DNA of 10,306 nt from an uncultured Sphingomonadales bacterium (GTDB taxonomy: Bacteria > Pseudomonadota > Alphaproteobacteria > Sphingomonadales > Sphingomonadaceae), in NCBI GenBank assembly GCA_937898525.1, contig CALCBC010000017.1, positions 1-10,306 on the forward strand, given 5' to 3'. A program made the position numbers and the translations under genes. The notes under the pieces were generated by a model. The model was not told where the DNA came from, searched no databases, and saw only the letters and a list, made by a program, of their open reading frames with translations. Position 1 is the stretch's first letter. Every line of letters starts with the position of its first letter. Positions 4,221 to 10,270 of the stretch are shown piece by piece.

Positions 4221-6736
4221 CGCGGCTTTCGTGGCCGGCCGCATGGCGAATCGCCCGGCGCGACCTGCACCGGCGGTTCCGCGGCCTCAGGCTGCTGCTG
4301 GTGTGCCTGTTCCTCGGGGTCGGCGCACTGGCGGCGATCGGGTCGCTGACCTCGGCGATCCGCGGTGAGCTCGACGCGCAGGGGCGGACGATCCTCGGCG
4401 GCGACCTCGAGGTCGAGCTGTGGCAGCGGCCGCTGAACGACAACGAAAGCGAGTTCCTCGCCCGCTACGGCACGCTGTCGCCGGGGCTGCGGATGCAGGC
4501 GATGGCGAGCGCAGGCGAGGCCGCGACGCCGATCGAGCTCAAGGCAGTCGATGCCAGCTGGCCGCTCTACGGCGAGCTGACGCTGGCCGACGGCCGCCAG
4601 GTCGGCGCCCCGCCCGCCGGGCAGGCGTGGATTGCCGAAGGCGCGGCCGAGCGGCTCGGCATCGGGCCGGGCGACCGGTTTCGGGTCGGCACCGGGGAGC
4701 TCGTCGTCGGCGGGGTGATCGACGAGGAACCCGACCGGCTGAGCGAGGGCTTCCAGCTCGGCCAGACGGTGATCGTCCCGCTCGAGTTTCCGGCCACCGC
4801 CGGGCTGACCGCGCCGGGGGCGATGTACCAGTCGAAGACCCGGGTGCGGTTCGAGCGCGATGCCGACCCCGAGGAAGTCGAGGAGGCGCTGACCGGGGCT
4901 TTCCCCGGCGCCGGTTACGACATCCGCACGCGCGACCGCGCGTCTCCCGGAGCCGAGCGCTTCGTCGGGCGAATGGGCGAGTTCCTGACGCTGGTCGGGC
5001 TCGCCGCGCTGGTGATCGCCGGGATCGGCATCGGCGGCGGGGTCGCCTCGTATCTCGAGGCGCGCCGCGCGAGCATCGCCACGCTCAAGATCCTCGGCGC
5101 GACGAGCGGGGACATCCTGAGGATCTACGCGCTGCAGATCGGCGCGGCGGCGGTCGCGGGCGCGCTCGCCGGGCTGGTTGCCGGCGTGCTGGTGACGCCG
5201 CTGCTGGCGTCGGCGCTCGGCGATCTGCTCCCGGTGCGAAGCGGGCTGGTGTTCGATCCGGCCGCGCTGCTGCGGGCGGCGCTGTTCGGGATGCTGGTGG
5301 CGCTGGTCTTCGCCGCGCCGCCGGTGATGCACGCGCGGCACTATCCGGCGATGGCACTGATGCGCTCGCGTGTGGCGCCGCTGGCGCGCGCCTGGCGCGG
5401 GGCGGTGCTGCCGGTTTCGCTCGGGCTGGCCGGGATCGCCGCGCTGGCGCTGGTCGGCTCGCCGCAGCCGGGGCTGAGCGCGACCTTCCTCGGCGGCGCC
5501 GCGGTGATCCTGCTGCTGCTGTGGGGGCTCGGGCGGGCGATCCGCACGCTGGCGGCGCGCGTGCCGCGGCCGTCGGATGCGATCGCGCGTGCGGCGCTGG
5601 CCAACATCCACCGGCCCGGCTCGGCGACCGGGTCGCTGGTCACCGCGCTCGGCTTCGGGCTCGCCGCGTTCGTGCTGCTGGCGGCGGTGCAGACGAGCCT
5701 TTCGGCCAATATCCAGCGCTCGGTCCCGTCGATAGCGCCCGACTACTTCGTGCTCGACATCCCGCGCGACCGGCTCGACGAGTTCCGCGACGAAGTCGGG
5801 CGCCAGGCCCCGGGAGCCCAGATCGAGGCGGTGCCGACGCTGCGCGGGGCGATCCTCGCCTACGGACCGAGAGACAACCCGACCGTGGTCGCCGAACTCG
5901 ACGAACTGCCCGAAGGCGCCTGGGCGCTGAGCGGCGAGCGCGGGCTGACCTATGCCGAGATGCTGCCCGAGGGGAACTCGCTGGTCGCCGGCGAGTGGTG
6001 GCCGGCGGGCTACGACGGCGAGCCGCTGGTCTCGATCGATGCCGATCTCGCGCAGGCGGCTGGAATCCGCATCGGCGACTACCTGACTTTCGGCCTGCTC
6101 GGGGTCGAGCGCCAGGCGCGGGTCGCCAACCTCAGGCGGATCGACTGGGAGAGCATGGGCTTCAACTACGTGCTGGTGTTCTCGCCCAATGCGATCGCCG
6201 ATGCTCCGCACAACCTCGCCGCGACGATCGAGCTGCCGCCCGGGCAGCCGGCCGGAGGGCTGCTGCGGAGCCTGGTGCGCGCGTTCCCGTCGAGCTCGGT
6301 GATCGAGGTCGGGCCGCTGCTGACGCAGGCGCGGACGATCCTCGACCAGGTCTCGCTGGCGATCCTTGCCGCCGCTTCGGTAGCGGTGCTCGCGGGAATT
6401 GCGGTGCTGCTGGGAGCGATCGCCGCGGCGCGCGCGGCGCGAATCTACGACACGGTGATCCTGCGCGTGCTGGGTGCGAGCACGCGGCAGCTGCTGATGC
6501 TGCAGCTGGCCGAGTTCGGCCTGCTCGCCGCACTGCTCGCGCTGGTGGCACTGGGGCTGGGCGGCGCGACCGCGTGGCTGGTCATCGTCGAGCTGTTCGA
6601 GTTCGAGTGGATGCCCGACTGGCCGCGCGTGCTGGCTGTGCTCGGCGCGGGAATCGCGCTGGTGCTGGCGTTCGCGCTCGGCGCTTCGCTGCCGCTGCTG
6701 CGGGCGCGGCCGGCGGGCGTGCTGCGGGCGCTCTGA
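4217..6736 (+). CDS. YbbP-like ABC transporter permease, FtsX family
   Basis: An 839-aa inner-membrane permease with two FtsX modules, matching the YbbP layout (E. coli YbbP is about 800 aa). The first helix is near residues 25-44, followed by a large periplasmic domain (about 45-250). Three helices at about 256-282, 305-330 and 350-370 form FtsX module one, with the characteristic ARRASIATLKILGAT coupling segment. Extra helices at about 395-417, 420-442 and 472-496 lead to a second periplasmic domain (about 497-705), then the final three helices near 713-740, 764-795 and 806-830, with the matching segment TVILRVLGAS. The ATG overlaps the ATPase stop by four bases. Paired with YbbA it should form a type VII, mechanotransmission-like exporter; the neighbouring esterase suggests an envelope-lipid role, which is inference. 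The stop lies 3 bp from the stop of the convergent gene. Confidence 0.92.
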   Translation: MTRLSWPAAWRIARRDLHRRFRGLRLLLVCLFLGVGALAAIGSLTSAIRGELDAQGRTILGGDLEVELWQRPLNDNESEFLARYGTLSPGLRMQAMASAGEAATPIELKAVDASWPLYGELTLADGRQVGAPPAGQAWIAEGAAERLGIGPGDRFRVGTGELVVGGVIDEEPDRLSEGFQLGQTVIVPLEFPATAGLTAPGAMYQSKTRVRFERDADPEEVEEALTGAFPGAGYDIRTRDRASPGAERFVGRMGEFLTLVGLAALVIAGIGIGGGVASYLEARRASIATLKILGATSGDILRIYALQIGAAAVAGALAGLVAGVLVTPLLASALGDLLPVRSGLVFDPAALLRAALFGMLVALVFAAPPVMHARHYPAMALMRSRVAPLARAWRGAVLPVSLGLAGIAALALVGSPQPGLSATFLGGAAVILLLLWGLGRAIRTLAARVPRPSDAIARAALANIHRPGSATGSLVTALGFGLAAFVLLAAVQTSLSANIQRSVPSIAPDYFVLDIPRDRLDEFRDEVGRQAPGAQIEAVPTLRGAILAYGPRDNPTVVAELDELPEGAWALSGERGLTYAEMLPEGNSLVAGEWWPAGYDGEPLVSIDADLAQAAGIRIGDYLTFGLLGVERQARVANLRRIDWESMGFNYVLVFSPNAIADAPHNLAATIELPPGQPAGGLLRSLVRAFPSSSVIEVGPLLTQARTILDQVSLAILAAASVAVLAGIAVLLGAIAAARAARIYDTVILRVLGASTRQLLMLQLAEFGLLAALLALVALGLGGATAWLVIVELFEFEWMPDWPRVLAVLGAGIALVLAFALGASLPLLRARPAGVLRAL

Positions 6737-6739
6737 GCC

Positions 6740-7618
6740 TCAGGCGAAGGCCTCGGCCGCCCCCTCGCCGGCGCCGTCGCGCAGGCGCGCGTGAAGCACA
6801 GCCAGGAACGCGCTGTAGCTCATGGTGAACAGCGCGCTGATGGCCAGCAACGCGAGCATCAGCAATGCGAAGCTGCCGAGCGCCTGGCCGATCTCGTCGG
6901 GCCCCGCGGCCTGGCCTCCGGGCCCCAGGAGCAGGCCAAGGGACGGCAGCAGCAGCACGCCGCAGACCAGCAGCAGGAGGACCATGAAGGCCAGCGAGGC
7001 GCCGAAGATCGTCAGCGCGTGGCCCCGCGTAAGGTGCCACGAGCGGGCGATCGCCTTGAACGGATTGCGCACCCCGTCGACCGCCACGATGGCAAACAGC
7101 GGAGCCAGCCGGCAGCCCAGCCAGACGAGCAGCGGGAGCAGCAGCAGCCCGAGCAGGCCCACGGCTCCCTCGCCCGATTGCGCAAGCGCGCCGACGATGC
7201 CGCCGGCCGCCAGCGACACGGCAAAGTACACCGCGATCAGCATGACCATCAGCAGCAGCAGCGGTGGTGCAGCGCGCCATCCGCTGCCGAGCGCCTCGCT
7301 GAAATCCACCCGTCGGGCCGGCGAGGCCGCGACGATCATCGACGCGTACTGCGCCATCATGACGAGCAGGTAGACGAGGTAGAACAGCACGACGAAGACG
7401 ACCACTCCGCCGAGCGCGGCGAGCGATCCGCCTGTTGAAAACGGATCGTCGGCGCTCAGCGCCGCCAGGCTCGCGACGCTTGCGGCGCCCATGGCCATCG
7501 ACATCACGATGAACAGTACGATGGTGATCCCGAAGTAGATCGCCCACAGCACGAGCAGCGTGCCGAAGCGTCCCTTGAAGGTATCCCAGGTATCCGAGAG
7601 AATCTGGCCGATGGTCAT
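6740..7618 (-). CDS. six-helix membrane protein, GPDPase membrane-domain-like
   Basis: A 292-aa polytopic inner-membrane protein. It starts with MTIGQILSDTWDTFKGRFG, an amphipathic segment typical of the glycerophosphoryl-diester-phosphodiesterase membrane-domain / YciC-like families. Hydrophobic segments lie near 20-46, 66-97, 118-145, 152-180, 200-232 and 246-275. The cytoplasmic motif VDGVRNPFKAIARSWHLTRGH (about 180-200) is the most family-specific part; similar "NPxxAlxrSwxLtrG" stretches recur in these proteins. No phosphodiesterase catalytic domain is attached, so an enzymatic role is not supported. The ATG at 7618 has a purine-rich GGGGGAG four nt upstream. It is monocistronic as far as the window shows: ybbP converges 3 bp away and the glutaredoxin operon ends upstream. 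Function is unknown and the family assignment is by resemblance only. Confidence 0.78.
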   Translation of the reverse strand: MTIGQILSDTWDTFKGRFGTLLVLWAIYFGITIVLFIVMSMAMGAASVASLAALSADDPFSTGGSLAALGGVVVFVVLFYLVYLLVMMAQYASMIVAASPARRVDFSEALGSGWRAAPPLLLLMVMLIAVYFAVSLAAGGIVGALAQSGEGAVGLLGLLLLPLLVWLGCRLAPLFAIVAVDGVRNPFKAIARSWHLTRGHALTIFGASLAFMVLLLLVCGVLLLPSLGLLLGPGGQAAGPDEIGQALGSFALLMLALLAISALFTMSYSAFLAVLHARLRDGAGEGAAEAFA

Positions 7619-7712
7619 GCGGCTCCCCCTTTCCGCGCAGTATCGTCCGCTCGTCCGGGCCGGCTCGCCGGCACCGGGCGGCGACAGAGGACCATGAAAC
7701 GGCCGGAACTAC

Positions 7713-7738
7713 AAACGAAAAAGGGGCCGTGCGGCCCC
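7713..7738 (-). terminator. intrinsic terminator of the leuD-grxD operon
   Basis: Read on the minus strand, GGGGCC (7733-7738), loop GCAC and GGCCCC (7723-7728) form a 6-bp GC stem followed at once by TTTTTCGTTTG (7722 down). It begins 25 bp after the glutaredoxin stop codon. Stem, loop and T-tract are all as expected for a Rho-independent terminator. Confidence 0.85.
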
Positions 7739-7763
7739 CTCCCGGTCGTCGCGCAGGCGGCGG

Positions 7764-8093
7764 TCAGCTCGCCCGGGCGACCTGCCGGTCGGCGAGCAGC
7801 TGCTGCAGCTCGCCGGCCTCGTACATCTCCATCATGATGTCGCTGCCGCCGATGAACTCGCCCTTCACGTAGAGTTGCGGGATCGTCGGCCAGTCGGAGA
7901 ACTCCTTGATGCCCTGCCGGATTTCCATGTCCTGCAGCACGTCGACACTCTCGTAGGCGACTCCGCAGTGATCGAGGATCGCCACCGCCCGGCTCGAGAA
8001 GCCGCACTGCGGGAACAGCGGCGTGCCCTTCATGAACAGGACGACGTCGTTGTTCTCGACGATCTGGGCAATGCGGGCGTGGGTATCGGACAT
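7764..8093 (-). CDS. grxD: monothiol glutaredoxin, Grx4 family
   Basis: A 109-aa cytosolic monothiol glutaredoxin. The active site CGFS is at residues 30-33, preceded by the conserved KGTP (22-25). The glutathione-binding features WPTIPQLY (68-75, with cis-Pro72) and GGSD (82-85) are present. CGFS glutaredoxins bind a bridging [2Fe-2S] cluster with glutathione, alone or as a heterodimer with a BolA protein, and deliver or sense clusters rather than reduce disulfides. Length equals the single-domain bacterial GrxD. The ATG at 8093 is preceded by only a weak ribosome site (GCAGG about 10 nt upstream), which suggests coupling to bolA, whose stop is 29 bp upstream. It is the last gene of the operon, followed by a clear intrinsic terminator. 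Confidence 0.96.
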   Translation of the reverse strand: MSDTHARIAQIVENNDVVLFMKGTPLFPQCGFSSRAVAILDHCGVAYESVDVLQDMEIRQGIKEFSDWPTIPQLYVKGEFIGGSDIMMEMYEAGELQQLLADRQVARAS

Positions 8094-8122
8094 CGGGAGC
8101 TGCCTGCTTGTGGGGGTGGGAA

Positions 8123-8356
8123 TCAGTTGGGAACGGAAGTGACCAGTTGCAAGGCATGGAGCTCGCCGCCCATGCGGCCGCCGAGCGCCTCGTAGACCAT
8201 CTTGTGCTGCTGTACGCGGGTCTTGCCGGCGAAAGCGGCCGAGGTGACGTGCGCGCGGTAGTGATCGCCGTCGTCGACCAGCGCCTCGATCTCGACCTCG
8301 GCGTCGGGCAGCGCGGCCCGGATCAGGGCTTCGATCTCGGCGGCGGGCATGGCCAT
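8123..8356 (-). CDS. BolA-family protein (IbaG/BolA2 type)
   Basis: A 77-aa BolA-fold protein, the standard partner of CGFS glutaredoxins in [2Fe-2S] binding and iron-sulfur regulation or trafficking. The family core is clear: VQQHKMVYEAL (48-58) with the invariant His51, then ELHALQL (65-71). The glutaredoxin-facing loop DDGDHYRAH (28-36) carries His32, and the protein has no cysteine at all, so cluster ligands from BolA would be histidines (inference). The ATG at 8356 is chosen for AGGA 9 nt upstream; a second in-frame ATG two codons later (8350) is possible. The upstream extension of the frame runs antisense-like through the DUF1476 gene in another frame and is not coding. The gene starts 11 bp after the DUF1476 stop and precedes grxD by 29 bp. 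Confidence 0.93.
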   Translation of the reverse strand: MAMPAAEIEALIRAALPDAEVEIEALVDDGDHYRAHVTSAAFAGKTRVQQHKMVYEALGGRMGGELHALQLVTSVPN

Positions 8357-8367
8357 GGCACCAAGTC

Positions 8368-8691
8368 CTAGCTGCCGGCCATCAGCTGGCGCTTGGCCTC
8401 GACCATCTTCTCCTCGACCGCGGCGCGCACGCCGGCCTCGTCGATGTCGCACCCGGCCGCGGTCAGGTCACCGAGAACCTTGCGGATCACGTCTTCGTCG
8501 CCGGCTTCCTCGAAGTCGGACTGGATCACTTCCTTGGTGTAGGCCTGGGTCTCCTCGGGCGTGAGGCCCATCTTCTCGGCCGCCCAGGCCGCCAGCAGGC
8601 GGTTGCGGCGCGCGGCGATACGGAACGCCGTGTCCGCGTCCAGTGCGAACTTGGCTTCCTCGGCGCGTTTGCGGTCATTGAAGTCGGTCAT
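8368..8691 (-). CDS. DUF1476 protein, ATPase inhibitor subunit zeta
   Basis: A 107-aa soluble, helical, highly charged protein of the DUF1476 family. The Paracoccus denitrificans member is the zeta subunit, which inhibits ATP hydrolysis by the F1Fo ATP synthase through its N-terminus; it is restricted to alphaproteobacteria. The sequence matches the family pattern: MTDFNDRKRAEEAKFALD at the N-terminus (the inhibitory segment in Paracoccus), NRLLAAWAAEKMGL (30-43), and a C-terminal helix pair ending VEEKMVEAKRQLMAGS. Many alphaproteobacterial members bind nucleotide in a four-helix bundle; inhibitory strength varies between species, so inhibition here is an inference. ATG 8691 has AGGGGA about 10 nt upstream. 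It sits 52 bp after leuD and 11 bp before bolA, all on the minus strand. Confidence 0.92.
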   Translation of the reverse strand: MTDFNDRKRAEEAKFALDADTAFRIAARRNRLLAAWAAEKMGLTPEETQAYTKEVIQSDFEEAGDEDVIRKVLGDLTAAGCDIDEAGVRAAVEEKMVEAKRQLMAGS

Positions 8692-8737
8692 CGTCGCGCA
8701 TTCCCCTGAATCGGTTTGGCCTGCTCAATAGCGTTGC

Positions 8738-8752
8738 GCCGCCTCAGGCGGC
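8738..8752. repeat. hairpin around the leuD stop codon
   Basis: GCCGCC (8738-8743) and GGCGGC (8747-8752) form a perfect 6-bp stem whose 3-nt loop is exactly the leuD stop codon (TCA on plus, TGA on the coding strand). No T-tract follows, so transcription most likely reads on into DUF1476. It could protect the leuD 3' end or partly attenuate. Confidence 0.4.
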
Positions 8753-9346
8753 AATCCCGGTGCCGCGCGCGACCCAGGGTCGCGCGGCGGCCATCCGCTC
8801 CTCGTAGCGGGCGATCGCCTCGTTGCGCTGGAGCGTGATCGCAACCTCGTCGAGCCCGCCGAGCAGGCAATGCTTGCGGAACGGGTCGATCTCGAAGGTG
8901 AAGCGGTCCTGGAACGGCGTAGTCACCGTCTGGTGCTCGAGGTCGATGGCGATCGGGTCGGTCTCGGCGACTTCCATCAGCCGGTCGACCTGCTCCTGCG
9001 GCAGGACCACGGTGAGGATGCCGTTCTTGAACGCGTTGCCCGAGAAGATGTCGGAGAAGCTCGGGGCGATCACCGCCCTGATGCCCATGTCGAGCAGCGC
9101 CCAGGCGGCGTGCTCGCGGCTCGAGCCGCAGCCGAAGTTGTCGCCGGCGATGAGGATCGGCGCGCCCTTGAACTCGGGCTTGTCGAACACGTTGTCGGGA
9201 TCGGCGCGCAGCGCCTCGAACGCGCCGCGGCCGAGGCCCTCGCGCGTGACGGTCTTGAGCCAGCGCGCCGGGATGATGATGTCGGTGTCGGCGTTCTTGA
9301 GGCCGAATGGAATCGCCCGGCCTTCGACCTGGTTGACGGGTTCCAT
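8744..9346 (-). CDS. leuD: 3-isopropylmalate dehydratase small subunit
   Basis: A 200-aa small subunit of isopropylmalate isomerase, which with the 4Fe-4S large subunit LeuC converts 2- to 3-isopropylmalate in leucine synthesis. Family motifs: the NADTDIIIPARWLK block (18-31), the catalytic loop GDNFGCGSSREHA (68-80) and the IAPSFSDIFSGNAFKNG segment (93-109). Length is typical of bacterial LeuD of the long form. The ATG at 9346 gives the normal N-terminus; ten upstream codons are open but lie in the preceding small gene. The ribosome site AGGA (9349-9352) overlaps the TAG stop of that small gene and is only 2 nt from the ATG, pointing to coupled translation. leuC is not directly upstream and must be outside the window. 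Confidence 0.96.
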   Translation of the reverse strand: MEPVNQVEGRAIPFGLKNADTDIIIPARWLKTVTREGLGRGAFEALRADPDNVFDKPEFKGAPILIAGDNFGCGSSREHAAWALLDMGIRAVIAPSFSDIFSGNAFKNGILTVVLPQEQVDRLMEVAETDPIAIDLEHQTVTTPFQDRFTFEIDPFRKHCLLGGLDEVAITLQRNEAIARYEERMAAARPWVARGTGIAA

Positions 9347-9350
9347 GGTC

Positions 9351-9515
9351 CTAGTCGGTCTCCGGCTGCTCGCCACTCGGGATCGGGCCCGGCTGGCTCG
9401 GCTTGTTCTTCCTGTCCTTGCGCCGGTTGACGTAGAGCAGCGCGGCGGCGATCGCCGCCGAGCCGATTGCGCCGGCGATGGCGGCCTTGCCCGTGGTGCT
9501 GAGACGTTTGGTCAT
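9351..9515 (-). CDS. 54-aa single-helix membrane peptide upstream of leuD
   Basis: A small ORF of 54 codons with GAGGA (9520-9524) four nt before its ATG. The protein has a short basic N-terminus (MTKRLSTTGK), one Ala/Gly-rich hydrophobic helix (about 11-29), a strongly basic stretch RRKDRKNK (31-38) and a Pro-rich acidic tail ending EQPETD. The arginine/lysine block after the helix predicts an N-out, C-in or simple membrane-anchor topology by the positive-inside rule. It lies 28 bp after the glycosylase stop and 4 bp before leuD, whose ribosome site overlaps its stop codon, so it is part of the operon. I do not recognise a family. Small helix proteins next to leuD occur in sphingomonads, as far as I recall, but I cannot verify that here. 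Confidence 0.75.
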   Translation of the reverse strand: MTKRLSTTGKAAIAGAIGSAAIAAALLYVNRRKDRKNKPSQPGPIPSGEQPETD

Positions 9516-9543
9516 GCGTTCCTCAATGGGGAGCCCGGCGCGA

Positions 9544-10032
9544 TCAGGCAAGGAATTCGCGCAATTGCCCCCACAGCTTTTCCTTTTCGGCGAGCGGCAT
9601 CGCGGCGTGCGCGGGACTGGAGGAGGGGAGCGGCACCAGGGCGAGGCCGGTGTGGGCGAGCTGCGGCATGCCGATCGTGGCCGAGGTCCTGCCGTTGAAC
9701 CCGACGGCGCGGAGCTCGGGGAGCGAGGCGACGAGATCGCCCAGCGGGTTGGGCTCGGCCTCGCGGATCGCGGCGTCGAGGCTGCCGCTGCGGCGAGCCG
9801 AGGCGACGGTGTCCCACAGGCCGACTTTCGCCGCGAGCAGGGCCTGGAGGCGAGCTTCATAGCCGAGTGGTTCGAGGGCTGTGTCGATGACCCTGCCGAC
9901 GAGGTGCCAGAAGCGGTTCTGCGGGTGCGCGTAGTAGCGCTGCGCGGCGAGCGACTTCTCGCCCGGAAGGCTGCCGAGGATGAGGACCCGGGTATCGGGG
10001 CTGACGACGGGGGGGAAGGACGATTTTCGCAA
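9544..10032 (-). CDS. hypoxanthine/uracil-type DNA glycosylase, UDG family 6
   Basis: A 162-aa UDG-superfamily protein resembling family 6 (hypoxanthine-DNA glycosylase, Mug-like fold), which removes deaminated bases such as deoxyinosine to start base excision repair. Motif one, RVLILGSLPGEKSL (15-28), and the following RYYAHPQNRFWHLVG (32-46) are characteristic; Asn39 in HPQN matches the asparagine described as critical in the archaeal founding enzyme. The second motif region LPSSSPAHA (135-143) is present. The start is TTG at 10032: an in-frame stop lies four codons upstream and there is no ATG or GTG before motif one, while the resulting N-terminus (SFPPVVSPDTRVLILG) looks complete for the family. 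The ribosome site is weak (GAG). It appears to be the first gene of the operon. Specificity between inosine and uracil cannot be told. Confidence 0.85.
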   Translation of the reverse strand: MRKSSFPPVVSPDTRVLILGSLPGEKSLAAQRYYAHPQNRFWHLVGRVIDTALEPLGYEARLQALLAAKVGLWDTVASARRSGSLDAAIREAEPNPLGDLVASLPELRAVGFNGRTSATIGMPQLAHTGLALVPLPSSSPAHAAMPLAEKEKLWGQLREFLA

Positions 10033-10078
10033 CGGCTGCTCGCGCTACCCGGCCCTCGAGGGTGGTGACGGATCCTGC

Positions 10079-10102
10079 ACGCGAAGACGCGAAGACGCGA
10101 AG
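10079..10102. repeat. octamer tandem repeat, three copies
   Basis: ACGCGAAG occurs three times in perfect tandem (10079-10086, 10087-10094, 10095-10102), 46 bp upstream of the glycosylase start. Together with the REP-like pair to its right it forms a composite non-coding element in the presumed promoter region of the operon. Confidence 0.85.
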
Positions 10103-10127
10103 GCCACCGTTTATCTCCCTGTCTTTC

Positions 10128-10270
10128 CGTCACCCTGAACTCGTTTCAGGGCCCATTTATCAGTCATCAGTCGATCGCTGCGCTTGCTGCAAGATGGCCG
10201 GCAGCGCCCTGCGAGCGCGATCGCTCCGCGCCTGGGGTACGATTGGCCCTGAAACAAGTTCAGGGTGACG
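10128..10270. repeat. inverted pair of REP-like palindromes
   Basis: Two 26-bp arms (10128-10153 and 10245-10270) are inverted copies of each other with one mismatch. Each arm is itself a hairpin: CCCTGAA / TTCAGGG with a 5-nt loop (10133-10151 and 10247-10265). The 91 bp between them has no coding potential I trust. Paired, inverted REPs of this kind form BIME-like units, usually mobilised or maintained by REP-associated tyrosine transposases; no such gene is in the window. The rest of the 10033-10306 stretch shows no gene, and no clear promoter for the glycosylase could be read in it. Confidence 0.85.

Noticed and set aside
3953..6211. Very long open frame (752 codons) antisense to the ybbA/ybbP genes
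   Set aside because: Its translation is Arg/Gln/Asp-rich low-complexity with no family motifs. It is the usual GC-driven shadow of a real high-GC gene, and the plus-strand frame has full ABC and FtsX signatures.
6733..6743. CTGAG-C-CTCAG palindrome containing both convergent stop codons (ybbP and the membrane protein)
   Set aside because: Only 5-bp arms with a 1-nt centre. It follows largely from two TGA stops facing each other; too short to call a terminator.
4420..6828. 802-codon plus-strand frame overlapping the permease
   Set aside because: Arg/Ala-rich shadow frame with no domain features. The permease frame explains the region.
7659..7672. GCCGGC-TC-GCCGGC palindrome upstream of the six-helix membrane protein
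   Set aside because: Short GC-only palindrome with a 2-nt loop. It is expected by chance in such GC-rich DNA and has no T-tract or other supporting signal.
8823..9698. 291-codon plus-strand frame opposite leuD
   Set aside because: Shadow of leuD and neighbouring genes; Ser/Arg-rich with no motifs.
10062..10268. 68-codon plus-strand frame through the REP pair
   Set aside because: It is built almost entirely from repeat arms and octamers, so it is unlikely to be coding.
10079..10270. Possible CRISPR array
   Set aside because: The octamers have no spacers and the two arms are inverted, not direct, repeats; no cas genes are present.
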